NCBI GenBank assembly: GCA_000149265.1
Contig: CH002901.1
Location: forward strand, 527,973-591,972
Source of the DNA: Ciona savignyi
Lineage: Eukaryota > Chordata > Ascidiacea > Phlebobranchia > Cionidae
Length of the DNA: 64,000 nt
Direction: 5' to 3'
The stretch's first letter is position 1, and every line of letters starts with the position of its first letter. The notes beneath the pieces are model-generated. The model was not told the origin of the DNA and did not search any database. It saw only the letters and a program-made list of their open reading frames with translations. The position numbers and the translations under genes are program-made. Of the stretch, positions 26,901 through 36,419 are shown in pieces.

Positions 26901-29900
26901 TTAACTGTGACGATTGTACAATAAACAAAGTAAATACAACATTTTTATTGTATATCTGTTTTAAACTAATATAGTTTAGTTAAATTCTACACTTTAAGAA
27001 AGACTATATAATATTAAACTGGTCGTTGATAATTGCAGTCTTATTAACTGAACATGGATTAAATTTGCGCTATAAAACGCATGGTCTGAAGTTTATCACT
27101 ATATATTCCAAGCACCGAGTTTCGTAATCTTCCTTACTGAGCTAGGCCTTTATGCAACTGATCGGTGGTGAAGCGTGTGTATGTTCAGATCTTCACCGAA
27201 CGATTACGATCAATATACACTGGAAAGCGCATTCCATATATCGCATTTTAAACACAACCAGCCCACTACCAGCTTAATCTTGGCTCACTGCGATGCAAAC
27301 CTGCAGAGTGACTTCAAGCTTTCGGAGAGGGAACACTCGCCGGCAATTTATTAGATAAAACAAGTAGCACTTGGTGTCCGCTTATCTTACAATGCTCAAG
27401 AACTGACGCATATGAGCATGTTGACAACGGTACCCTATTTGCTACCGTTGTTTCCGTTTGATCGTAATGCTTTTGATTTTTAGGCAAAAAGCGTAACAAA
27501 GCGAATGATCTGACTACCGAAAAACGCACCCGATCTGCGGAGTCCAAAAACTGGTAACTGATACCAAATCCATGTCATACGAAAACGCATAAACAACCAT
27601 GAAGCACTATCGATAGAGAATGGGAACGAAATACTCATATCTTGCACGTGTTCTACTGATAGGCATTATTAATATGTCAGTATATCGTAGATGAGTAGAA
27701 AATTGCCAATAGTTAAGCTCATTTAAAACCGCTTGATAATCTAAATGCTGTAATTGTTATGTACAGTGACTGTTATCAGTGTTCAAAGACTCGTAAATTC
27801 CCCTATGTATTTATCCTATTATCATTCAACTTGAAATCGAAACAAACCAATCATATATACGGTTGTATGCGGTAGCGCTTCAAAGACTTAAATTTCAAGA
27901 CATTGTTTTACCTAAGTTTTACAACCTCGAGTATACAAAATAAATATGCGACAGGTTTTCCAAGCGCGTACTTTCGCCATCGCTTTAAAACATTGCCGTT
28001 TTTAGAAACTAGTAGATTTCTATTACCGAGGTCATTGGGATTAAGAATAAACGTTTTTCTAGATATTATGTTGTTTGTTCTTTATTGATAAAAAGTGTGA
28101 CGCCGCACTATCGAAACGATCGAACATATATTAAACAATATACATTTTAAACCTATTTAACTATGAATTCAAGGCACCGTCACGTTACACGGCCTATACT
28201 TCGGCATGGAGAACCACATTAGATATAAATTGTGCACTGTAGGGCGATGTTTTTGCTACCGGTACTCAAAACTACGTGTGAGATTAAACTAACATTGTCT
28301 TAGACCGTGACCTTGGTTCCGCAAATTTTATAGGGGCGCAGGGCATAAAAACCGAAAAGTCGGTGAACCTTGGTGCGAAATTAAAGACATGAAACGACAG
28401 GGTGGGAGAAAACTGTCAAAGCACACCTCCCGATGCGAATTAGAGAGAAACGCAAAATTAATTTCGGTCTGCCCATGTAAACATACCTTCAATACAGGGG
28501 CCGATTGTTATGATTTTCGCCATTTATCATGTTATGGGAACAGAATAAGTTTTGGTAGCAGGTTCGAAGGTTAAATCAGCTAACGCCACAAAACCACTGC
28601 CGTAATTGTAATGCTACAAAACAACCTCAAACGCACCGGGTGTTGCTATTCAACAGCATTTTTGTGTAGGAAACAATGCGAAAGGGAAGTCATTAATCTA
28701 ATTCGGATAATCCGGCGATTAGGCGTTAGGATTTAGATCGATTATAACCGACAGCCTTGTGCTGGACTCGTTTCGATTTCGTAAAACTACACCAAGGGGT
28801 TACATCTTGCCATTTATCAAGATTACAGTGACATTTTTAAAAACAAACAGACAAAATATTATCATGATAGTGGGTATATATTTAGAAAATGTATTGGCAA
28901 ACCGCGTATACTAAATTTTACTAAATTAAATAATGAAAATGAATAAGAAGAGTTTGAATCATCGTTTAAGTTACCCTTACATGGATGAGACCTTCAGTTT
29001 ACATACACTGCCTTAACCATAAGCCTATCGCAGTACGACCAAACATGCGCCATAACATTCATCCATTGACAAGATGTTTAACAGAAATGAAGTGTAATTT
29101 GAATCGCCTAAGGTGTTTGTTCGTGTAGTTATATTTAGCATGCTGATAAACATAAAAAAAATCCATCTATTTACAATCACAAATCTACAATCCTTTTACA
29201 TACTCAACTGGTATTTCTTTTTATATTGCAACGTAAGGCTATACTAATAGCATTACTTTTTCGTAATTGCTTTTGTGAACTATCGGTTTTACTGCTAAGT
29301 TAGGACAAAACTAATGTTTTCAGAATCTAACTGCGCCACAATCGTTTTCGACTTTAAAGTTGTGGTTTGTGCACAAATGCATAAACTATAGATTAACACG
29401 CGAAACCACTTAATAGCATCTGGATATTTGCGATTAAAAATTAAGTGTCTGCTACAGGTCAGCTGGGCATTGCGGACTAAATAACGTATGAAAAATGGCC
29501 CTACTCACTAATGTTGCGAAATTTAGCCCCTTTCGAGCCGGTAATACAACAATATAAATTAGACCTTACGTCACAATTCAAGAGCTACTATTTACGGAAG
29601 AGAATTTTTCCAGTACGCCCAAGGTTGACTTTCTATCGCCGGGTGGCAAGTGATGACTTTGTCGCACGAGTGAAAGTGTAAGAGGCAGCCTTAGATGACC
29701 AGAGACGATTCGCCCCACCCATCACCCATTAGTGATTTGCTAATGTAGCAACAGCAGACATTTAGCGGGATGTAAGTGGCAAACTCACGGCTCATAATTA
29801 AACTCAAAAAGACGGAACGTTCCGGTTATGACACTGGAGAAATTCTCCGTTATTTAAAAAAAGCTTGGTCAGGCCCACATTGTATTATTTATTGACTAAA

Positions 29901-32900
29901 ATCTTTTTACTTAAATTGTACCGCCCAAAGCAAACAATTTTGGTGTTGAGAAATATAAATCCAATGGGTGCCATTGCACGGGTTAAACTCCCACGCCGCG
30001 TGTTTGCGATTTCGAACCACCGTCCAGTGAACCGAACGGCATCTTATCTGGAATCTGTAGACGTTTTCGTGGCGGCTGGGGCGAAGTAATTTTGCCTGCC
30101 TGAGGCGAAACTAATTGGCAAAGGTACAATCTCGACTAAAAATGGAAAAGGCATTACACCGGTTTTCGATACGCGGCCTGTTTTTAATTGTTTATGGAAC
30201 TAATACCCATTTCATGCATGATAACCGTAGCAAAACAAAAGAAAACTCAGATGAAAGATATATTTAAAAAAGTCTGACTTGGAAACCGTAACTAAACTGA
30301 TCAACAACAAATTGATAAATACATAAAATTGCTAAATGGTCTGATTGTTATAGACTTCTAACCTTTTATAATCTAAATAACTTAAAAACATTAACTGTCT
30401 CTTTCTTTAACGAAAAACAACAACTTTAGGCTTAACTCGTTTCAGGTTCAGATGGCGTATTACCAATAAATAAAGGGTTTTAAGTTTAGGCTGCGGATTT
30501 AAGCTTTAATTTTAAATTGCTAAAAACACTAAAATTTCTTGTGTCAGATTTGAAGGACACTTATTTGTGCGAGGTCAGTTTGCAGTGGGGAGATAGGGAG
30601 AATAATTGGTTGAATACCTCCTTTAGCAAAGCTGATAATTAAAATCGATTTCGTCAGTGTGCAATGCATATAAGGAGCAAAGAGCAAACAGGTTCGGTGT
30701 AATGTCCATTTTCACGGATATCACCCATGTTACGGCGGAGGCTTGCAATGTTGGTCCTACCGCGTGGGGTCAGGACGGATCATATGACTATGTGGGTGTT
30801 GGATTCGATTTTCACCCTTACCACTTTTTGCGCAGATAGCCCCATAGCAAGGCACGCAACGAACGTTGCCTAGTTCCCGTTTGTTTAAAAGGATCGAACT
30901 AAAAATCATGTCATCAAGTATATACTACACTGTACTATCTCTGGCAGTCCTACTCTGGGCATGAGGTGATACAACGACAATAAAACGTTTCGTTGTCCCA
31001 CCATGTGGATACAAATTTAGATCCTATTGTATATCACAGTGCTTTACAAATTAGAGGAATACAATAATTTAAAAAAAATACCTTCTCCTCGTAGAATTCA
31101 TCGGGGTCCTCAAGGGGCTTCCCCGCACAATCGGGAAATAGGTATGTTTCGTTGTCTCTTCGCAAATATCCTGGGAGTAGTTTCCCCTCTTTTAGTTCCG
31201 AAACAGGGGGCGTCCCTCCCCCACTCGCCACGCTAAGGATTCCTTTCATCAGCGATTTTCTGTGCGATTCCCTCCCCAGTGCATTCCTCCGATCGCCAAC
31301 TGCGGAAACAGTGTAAAATCAATGTGTTTTCAACAATATCAGCTTGTCTCTGTTTATTATATGGGTATATTCATATAATACGAAATTTATAAAAGCAAAC
31401 AAAAGTAGTTTGGAAATGGCCGACTAAAAACTGGTCATATAATTTCACCAGTTTAAGTAGATACAATGCACACATGAAAACTAGTAAGTAAGCTACCATA
31501 ATCCGATTAATTTTAGCAGGTAATGACTAGATTCAAAAACAAAGTTTTCAAAAGACTTGACTTTGATTCGATCGTTACTTGAGAAACTAGTTGACTTCGC
31601 TAAAATAAGCAGTCGCATTTCGGTTGTTTTATCAGACGTGATAAATTTTACCATTAAAGGTCTGCGCCTTGACTTGCCGGTACCTTTCAAGATTTGAGCT
31701 TTGCCCTGTGTTATGCTGACTTACCTTAAGAATTGCAAAATTTGTTAGCTAATAAACATAGTTTGTTAAACCAGTATTTTTTGGTTGTTTTAAAAGTTAA
31801 AACTCAATAACCTACCAAAGTGCAAATTGCAATACGTTTTAACATTTCCTAAACAACTTTATCATGTCTCTTTTGTCGACGCCATAAACAATATAAATGC
31901 ACAAGGTTACTTGCCAGGCATGCGTTTAGAAAGTAGTGCGTATTTACCTGATTAGATCGGCTTGCGGTATAATGTTTATACAATATATGCCAAATTGCGT
32001 TGGTCAAAATGACTCGCTTTTTAAACACACATAGTGCGATAAGCGCTAAAATCCGACAATGAGGACCCACTTTGACTTAAAACACTTATTACAACTGTAG
32101 TTTGAGTCATTCATTAAAACAGTAAAGCAATAAAGCTTACATCAGTTTGAATTTAATAATTAATTTACATTGGAGGTGTGAAATCCTTCCGAGCGGGATT
32201 GATTTCATGTATTGACAAACGTTTATTGCATTGATTTAAAGTCTTCACGAGCTAAGTATTTTGGCTCAATTAATTGTGACAGCTAGAAAACCAACCAGAA
32301 AAAGGATATTAAGCTTTTTATGATTTAAGTTGGACTTGAAATTTTTTGTTGATTTTCTAATAATTACCTTCCACTCAAAAATTACTGACAGAATTCTGTC
32401 TTTTTTAAATTGAAGTCACCTTATTATTAGATGTATAGCGAAGTTTGCGTAAGAATTATGGAGTTAAGATTAATGTTTGCGTTTTGTCTTTTGTACAAGG
32501 TCCAGACCACAACTCAACACTGCCCACTTACGACTGTTTTAGATCGACAAACAATTCTTTTTTGCTGTGGTAGAATTTGTTAATAAAATATAGCGAAGGA
32601 TACTCACCAAACACAAAGTTAATTAGAAGATCTAATTTCCATATAGGATATTCTTGAATGCGACGCGTTCCTTGAATAACCATTGTTCTTGCGGATCAGT
32701 AAAACTCTATTCAACCATTCACTTTCTGTCCTTATATATAAATATGTCTTACTTGTCACTGATTTCAGCTACCTAATTTTTTTCGTTGATGCTAGGTAAT
32801 TTAAAAAAATGAACAACATTAGCGGAAGCACAGAAAAGGTAAATCTGATTATAAAAACAACTTAAGCGAAAAATCGATGCGCGACCTTGGACTTGTAGGA

Positions 32901-35763
32901 ACAAGCTCTTCCTGCAAAGTGTATGTCGAGCAAAGCTAACGATCTAATATCGCAGTAACATAAGCACTTAAATAAAAAAGGTATTCGTGAAGCTATTGAC
33001 TGTGCGAAGGAGCATGTTTCATGTTTATGGATTTCAATTTGTTAAAATTCAATGGACTTCCTAGAGATTAACCATGCAAAACTGTCGAAATTGCGATATT
33101 TAATAAAGGCAGCTCTTCGGATGGATTTCAAACATTACATGAATAATACAGCAGTTAATATTTCAAAGAGCATATTCCTTGATAGTGTAAACCAATAAGG
33201 AGGAATGCATCGGCAAATCTCCTTGACAATATGTTATTGTAATATACGAAGTACCTTATAATTATTTGAGCTGAAGTCCACTAAATCCGGATTTACGTCA
33301 AACGGAACGAATAAATTATCCTTAGTATCTAGGTATCCACTAAACGTGACTTCTGCATATTTACAGTGTGGTCTAAAATTACATCTACCTTGCTAGATCA
33401 AAATAAATATTTCATGGAATCTGCGTCAAAAATCACTTCAGCCATGTTGAGATCGCCAGCAGGGTGGCCCCATCCGGCTTTAACACGAGCAGCGATTAAA
33501 CATTAAAAATTAACCGAGAAAACACAGGTCGATTGCGAACTTCTCCTGACATGGCCGGTTGACGAAATGAAGTTGATAAATGAGACGTGTGTTGGGATTT
33601 CTTCCAAGAGCTTAGGTTACAATCTACAGATCTTTAGGTTTCTTATCTATCTGGTTACCTTAGAAGTCGTGCTAATTAGGCTTTTGGTTTTTTGGCTTTT
33701 GGCTAAGTACTTATTCCTTGTTTTAACATTAATCCAGGAATTAAAGGATAATAGAGATAACCACCAATGACACCATTTTTTCAATATAATTCTAAATTTA
33801 TAGCTTCGTTATCTTTTTGAGAATGTAAAATAAATTTATATAGGTGGACAGTTGAAACTCAATGTCGTCATATTTACTTTATTAAAAATTTTAATTTCAT
33901 TCGGTCAAAATAGGATCCATTGACATCTTGAATTAACCACGTTAGAAGGTATTGATTATGCATCGATAAATTGAGTCTTTTGGTGTTGTAGATGGCTTGT
34001 TGCGCACACAAATTTGCTTTTAGACGACCATACTTGTGCCAAAGGCGTGCGTAATTGGCATGATGCCGGCGGTTTTTAACCGCGATCAAAATTAGCCAGA
34101 GAATCTTCAACGATGCATTGCGATGGCATAAAAATACATAGCGTCACTTTGTCAGACGGGTGCTTGGGATTTTACATTAATATTTGATGTTTGTATATTA
34201 GCCTCGCAGTGGCTGACCTTGCCCACATCGATTGGGTGTTAAAAAACGATTTTGCTGTAATGGTCGACGGTCAACACCGTAGATAGAAGTCTAGAGAAGA
34301 AATCAAAGAACTCCTTGGTATGGTGGGTTCGCAATAGCCATAGCATTTGTACCGTTGCTATACAAACATACTCGGTGTCACGGGTAGCTTAACTTAACCT
34401 CATATGAGCAGAGGATATGTTGTAAAACTATTGTCAAGCTTATAAACGAATTCGTACTAGGCCGTCTCGATAGTTTTACATTATTTTGGATTTCCTTATT
34501 GCCAATTAGCAGAATCCTGGTCGTAGAAACTCCTGAGATCTTATTATTTGTAAACTACATCAACATGGTGCTATCTGTCCTGTCTCAGGTTTTTCCTTCC
34601 TATATTTTTATTCTTACAGTACCTGTATACTGCCTTCTGTTTTAGCCATGACTTGACTAAGAGAAAGTCACCGCGGTCACGGCATGCAAACCACGGAATG
34701 CGTCGGCATACGATTACCAAACAAACCATACTCGAAATAGATGACAGGTATACTCGAGGTCTGTCCACCACTGCGCCGCTCGCATATTGCGAAACATTGA
34801 AAATGTACGTGCCTTCTGGCTCGTGCAACACCAAGTTCGCGATCGCTACGGCGTTGTAAGCACAGCGTTGTGGGATGGGCAACTATACGAGCTGGCCTCG
34901 TACCTATGCCAACATTCACCTGATAAATTGATCAAAGGCGTTGGGGCATGTCGCTTCTAATTGGAGTCGCGAATGACATGGCGACGCTACAAACGACTTC
35001 TGGAAGCAAGGATCAATAACTTGAGAGAATTTTTCTCTAGGGATAACTCCGCTAAAATTAGCGTTACTTAAGCAAACAAACGTTTCATTTTCCCAGGCAC
35101 TGCAAATTAGCATTACCAGGTGTAAAATACAATGATTGATCCAAACGTGGTCCGAAATCAAATCAAATTAACAAAGCACTGACGCATGCCATGGTTAGGT
35201 TTATAAGTGAGTAACACAATGCAATTATTATACACCGACAGTGCTTTTTTAAACTATGCCTAATTTCAGAAAAACACCGACAGTGAAAATGTAGTATTTT
35301 CTGATTTTATACAGCTTCAATATTTAGTTCATTGACAAACTATCACAGCAAATTAAAAAGGGCATATATAGATACACTGAAGGGCCGATTATATGTAAGA
35401 TAAGTTGCGTTGGAGTTACACTTGGCCTAAAGCAATAATGGCCGTGGTGCGGTTGGCAGCTAACATAGGTCGGGGACAAAATGTCATCAAGTTAAAAATT
35501 AAAGACACGAATGTGGTGTAGAGACAATCAAACAAAAAGCCAATCTTACCTCTACGTTTTCGACTAAGTCTCAGTGGCATATTGGTTGATGTCTGATTTT
35601 GAGACGAAGTTTCAATGGATGGCTCTCTGTCGCCACTCTCCGGACAAATAAATGAAACGCTTCGGTTGCCGAAATTTGAGCCTCTCCTCTCGTTGTCAGC
35701 AAATCTTTGTGGTAAATCCTGTTTTGTAATAGTATATTCATCAGTAAAATCAGGTATTGTCAT
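5263..35763 (-). CDS. Four-domain voltage-gated Na+ channel alpha subunit (divergent Nav paralogue), whole gene
   Basis: Forty coding exons were traced on the minus strand, all with GT/AG ends and compatible phases. They total 7808 nt, one base short of 2603 codons, so about 2602 residues plus stop. The order is: N-terminus; domain I (S1-S6); a long I-II linker; domain II; II-III linker; domain III; a short III-IV linker; domain IV; and a C-terminal tail with an IQ motif. S4 segments carry regular arginines. C-terminal signatures such as [14 protein letters not shown] are those of Nav rather than Cav or NALCN. It would form a plasma-membrane cation channel. Unusual: pore ring D-E-T-E, a very long domain I pore loop, VFL in place of IFM, and one missing base in the domain II pore exon. 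The next entries give exons by region. At about 2600 residues it is longer than the usual ~2000. Confidence 0.93.
6225..9954 (-). CDS. Nav domain IV, exons 33-38
   Basis: Exons 9810-9954 (S1), 9315-9422 (S2-S3, [15 protein letters not shown]), 8433-8542 (S4, [19 protein letters not shown]), 7610-7804 (S4-S5 linker and S5, [17 protein letters not shown]), 7018-7135 (filter) and 6225-6370 (S6, [16 protein letters not shown]). The filter reads [15 protein letters not shown]; Glu codon 7121-7123 sits where DEKA channels have Ala. The six-arginine S4 and near-identical S4-S5 linker show that gating structures are conserved while the pore ring is not. SINEs lie in several introns here. Confidence 0.93.
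7168..7410 (-). mobile_element. Degenerate SINE in Nav intron
   Basis: CTTCATAGATGGGAAATGTCGGGTAGCAATC through CTTGCCCAAAGACAC resembles an old reverse copy. Similarity is low, so both ends are approximate. Confidence 0.4.
7890..8170 (+). mobile_element. Degenerate SINE in Nav intron
   Basis: Head-like TAGCTCATTGTTAGAG, then GGAAACCGGTCAC and the downstream ATTCAACACATTGCAATAGCT block, which matches the ACACACTGCAATAGCT part of the consensus. Confidence 0.4.
9488..9778 (+). mobile_element. tRNA-derived SINE in Nav intron, good copy
   Basis: Contains a recognisable B box (GGTTCGAAACTGG) and the whole body, ending ATGAATATCCTATCCTA. This copy best shows the tRNA origin of the family. It is antisense to the host gene. 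Confidence 0.85.
10155..10276 (-). CDS. Nav domain III-IV linker / inactivation gate, exon 32
   Basis: The exon encodes [19 protein letters not shown] and a [10 protein letters not shown] segment. It corresponds to the vertebrate GGQDIFMTEEQKKYYNAM gate and the KPIPRP stretch. The hydrophobic triad is VFL, with the central Phe kept, and one extra Gly precedes it. Phases (1 in, 0 out) agree with exons 31 and 33. The well-conserved context makes this a firm Nav assignment. Confidence 0.92.
10513..13365 (-). CDS. Nav domain III, exons 25-31
   Basis: Exons 13216-13365 (pre-S1 and S1), 12974-13147 (S2-S3, [14 protein letters not shown]), 12231-12353 (S4, [16 protein letters not shown]), 11841-11923, 11506-11751 (S5 end and turret), 10834-10915 and 10513-10714 (filter and S6, [16 protein letters not shown]). 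The filter is [11 protein letters not shown]. The codon at 10700-10702 is ACA (Thr) where Nav1 channels have Lys, the residue chiefly responsible for Na+ over Ca2+ selection. An assembly gap (12698-12818) sits in the intron after exon 26 and hides no expected exon, because exon 26 and 27 phases meet. Confidence 0.93.
11023..11323 (-). mobile_element. tRNA-derived SINE in Nav intron, full length
   Basis: GGATAGGATAGGATAGGGTATTCAT tail, body and GGTCTAACGG-type head in reverse orientation. Sense with respect to the channel transcript. Confidence 0.85.
12698..12818. other. Assembly gap (Ns)
   Basis: Run of N inside a Nav intron, with AATAGT on both sides. Confidence 0.99.
13968..14932 (-). CDS. 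Nav domain II-III linker, exons 23-24
   Basis: Exons 14743-14932 and 13968-14455 (phases 0-1, 1-0). The segment is polar and rich in Ser, Arg and His, with motifs such as [16 protein letters not shown] and [10 protein letters not shown] that look like basophilic-kinase targets. I do not see the vertebrate ankyrin-G binding motif. The chosen donor of exon 24 (ATT|GTATGT at 13967) gives phase 0 and agrees with the next exon; an earlier GTATGT in the same exon would give phase 1 and conflict. Confidence 0.8.
14986..15275 (+). mobile_element. Degenerate SINE beside a Nav splice donor
   Basis: Older plus-orientation copy with head CTCAGGTGGTTAGTGCATTAG and tail AAATCCTATCCTAAGTG. Its tail lies about nine bases inside the intron from the donor of exon 22 (15284). 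Confidence 0.65.
15284..17853 (-). CDS. Nav domain II, exons 18-22, with a one-base lesion in the pore exon
   Basis: Exons 17704-17853 (S1), 17169-17342 (S2-S4 start, SVFRAFRL), 16738-16923 (S4-S5, [19 protein letters not shown]), 16035-16201 (pore) and 15284-15439 (S6, [13 protein letters not shown]). The filter is [10 protein letters not shown]; Glu codon at 16128-16130. The pore exon is 167 nt, although both neighbours are phase 0. It reads in frame up to [10 protein letters not shown], then one base is missing before [11 protein letters not shown]. The downstream frame has a TGA upstream with no AG in between, so no alternative acceptor explains it. This is either an assembly error, an allele, or an early sign of decay; every other exon is open. 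Confidence 0.9.
15781..16020. repeat. 58-bp direct repeats flanking a SINE fragment
   Basis: 15781-15838 and 15963-16020 are near-identical, both containing GGATTTAAAAGTAGGTACTT and CAAATAGCTTAA. The reverse SINE fragment lies between them. Confidence 0.8.
15839..15957 (-). mobile_element. Internally deleted SINE between long direct repeats
   Basis: GGATAGGATAGGATATTCACCCCGTGAATGGG, then a jump from the AGATCACCTCGCACCC block directly to the head (ACGTTAGACCAACAGGTCGG). The middle of the element is missing. Confidence 0.75.
16278..16440 (+). mobile_element. Degenerate partial SINE in Nav intron
   Basis: TGGCCTGGCTAAATAGTTGG and GGTCGCCTTTCAGCTAAAGG resemble the head, and GATGGGTGAGAGGTAATCTAA the later body. 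Confidence 0.45.
18150..21515 (-). CDS. Nav domain I-II cytoplasmic linker, exons 9-17
   Basis: Exons 21477-21515, 21157-21371, 20775-20906, 20202-20653, 20036-20130, 19158-19524, 18916-19067, 18342-18414 and 18150-18280. Phases run 0,2,2,1,0,1,0,1,0 without conflict. The linker is about 550 residues, longer than in most vertebrate Nav channels. It begins with a charged helix ([13 protein letters not shown]) and then has arginine-rich clusters ([15 protein letters not shown]), many serines likely to be phosphorylated, and a CxxC-like pair in YGLCKICSK. It ends [10 protein letters not shown], matching the CCxxW segment before domain II S1. Several exons have lengths divisible by three or share phase, so alternative splicing is possible. 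Confidence 0.85.
18658..18828 (+). mobile_element. Partial SINE in Nav intron
   Basis: GTCCGGCCGGTTAGTTTGATTGCAGG head, middle deleted after GGTTGTGTCCTA, then TGATCTGACGATTGC and a TATCC repeat tail. Confidence 0.75.
19071..19134. repeat. 32-bp tandem duplication in Nav intron
   Basis: Two copies of TATTAAAATATTTTTTAAGAATAATGAATAC(t/a) directly upstream of the exon 15 acceptor (minus strand). Confidence 0.85.
19738..19945 (-). mobile_element. Degenerate SINE in Nav intron
   Basis: GGATCTTCATGTTTATAGTGAATGG followed by AAAGGGGTTAACACA and a diverged remainder. Confidence 0.5.
22014..25003 (-). CDS. Nav domain I (S1-S6), exons 3-8
   Basis: Exons 24792-25003 ([15 protein letters not shown]1), 24453-24581 (S2-S3, [15 protein letters not shown]), 24180-24292 (S4, [18 protein letters not shown]), 22428-23451 (S5 and giant turret), 22219-22363 (pore helix and filter) and 22014-22157 (S6, [19 protein letters not shown]). 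The filter reads FRLVALDSW; the Asp codon at 22243-22245 aligns with the first residue of DEKA. The 1024-nt turret exon encodes about 295 extracellular residues after S5, with eight cysteines in the exon and 12 N-X-S/T sequons. The S4 has three Arg and one Lys, as expected for a voltage sensor. Confidence 0.93.
25160..25378 (-). CDS. Possible alternative first coding exon of the Nav gene (basic N-terminus)
   Basis: An open frame of 73 codons begins at ATG 25376-25378 and ends GGA GAG|GTATAG in phase 0, so it can splice straight to domain I exon 3 at 25003. It encodes a very basic segment ([21 protein letters not shown]). Upstream of the ATG there is no pyrimidine-rich acceptor and none that gives phase 0, so it does not fit as a cassette exon between exons 2 and 3. 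A separate promoter is the simplest reading. The product would lack the conserved PLEDPDEFY segment. No transcript evidence is available here. Confidence 0.5.
25379..31081. other. Long Nav intron, little recognisable content
   Basis: Between the alternative first exon and exon 2. Short open frames (for example 26081-26281, 26637-26924, 29865-30089) have no protein-family character. A SINE-like remnant near 30845-30995 is the only repeat noticed. Confidence 0.5.
30845..30995 (+). mobile_element. Very degenerate SINE remnant
   Basis: CAAGGCACGCAACGAACGTTGCC, then ATATACTACACTGTACTATCTCTGGCAG and GGGCATGAGGTGATACAACGAC echo the SINE body in order. Confidence 0.35.
31082..35763 (-). CDS. Nav N-terminal cytoplasmic exons 1-2
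   Basis: Exon 1 is 35550-35763 and starts at ATG 35761-35763, with an in-frame stop 24 bases upstream. It encodes a hydrophilic, serine/arginine-rich segment ending SRKRR (phase 1). Exon 2 is 31082-31299 and contains [14 protein letters not shown], matching the EPLEDLDPYY segment that precedes S1 in all Nav channels. The one-base phase at 35550 fits the two-base start at 31299, and exon 2 ends in phase 0, matching exon 3. Exon 1 alone has no clear homologue by eye, but the phase match and the RKS-rich continuation support it. The intron between them (31300-35549, ~4.2 kb) shows nothing else recognisable. Confidence 0.8.
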
Positions 35764-35960
35764 TTGGCTCTTTTCATCGAATTTTTAAAATTCATGTAAT
35801 AGTCGTTCTATAATTCCAGAATTCAAAGTAACGGTTGACTTATATCATCACTACAACATATTTTTTTGATACTTAAACCTTAACCGATATGTCAAGAAAA
35901 AATGTTAAATTTTTGCAACTTGTACAGTCTGTAAAGATTGCTTTAGTAAATAAAATAACT

Positions 35961-36196
35961 TCCGACCGGTGTAGTCTGTTGGTTTAATGCGACGCCTTTC
36001 AATCGAAACGTTGCAGGTTCAAACTGGTCGCTAGCTAGTCGGTCGTGTACTTGGGCAAGGCACTTAATGGACATTGCCTGAACCCAGCAGATTAATCGGC
36101 TCTACCAAATCGAAGATACGTGTTTATCATATACAACGCACTGCAATACCTCCTGTACATTCACGGGACAAACATAAATATCCTATCCTAACCTAC
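35961..36196 (+). mobile_element. SINE upstream of Nav exon 1
   Basis: CCGACCGGTGTAGTCTGTTGG head, GCAGGTTCAAACTGGTCGC, body with an internal loss, and tail AATATCCTATCCTAACC. Confidence 0.75.
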
Positions 36197-36358
36197 CAAA
36201 GTGTGTAAAACTGGCCGATGTGTTCTTTGTTTCTTTTCAGTGTTCTCCTCTTCTTTCAGCGTTTGAAGATACTTTTCAATCCGTTTTCGATCTTTTAAGT
36301 AAACTTTTTGTTCGTGTCGTGGTCCCCTCGACGCGAACAAATTGGCGCCACGGAAAAC
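36197..36358 (-). CDS. Possible upstream exon of the Nav gene (weak)
   Basis: Fifty-four open codons lie between an acceptor-like TTGTGATTTTTTAG and a donor-like TTG|GTAGGT, phase 0 at both ends. The peptide contains KDRKRIEKYLQTLKEEE, a charged helix loosely like the Nav N-terminal RESLxxIEKR region. No start codon or link to exon 1 was found, and the donor may come from the tail of an adjacent SINE. It could equally be chance. Confidence 0.22.
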
Positions 36359-36419
36359 CTAAAAAATCACAATGTTTGTACTCTCTCACATATTCTTGCA
36401 AGCAAATGTAACAAACATA

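Noticed and set aside
26637-26924. 95-codon plus frame
   Set aside because: Inside a Nav intron, no family likeness and no supporting signals.
34571-34882. Overlapping frames of 68-103 codons on both strands
   Set aside because: Inside Nav intron 1, no recognisable protein, no splice-phase fit with exons 1 and 2.
5263-35763. Channel read as Cav or NALCN because of acidic pore residues
   Set aside because: The gate ([14 protein letters not shown]), the S6 endings and the C-terminal IQ region are those of Nav channels.
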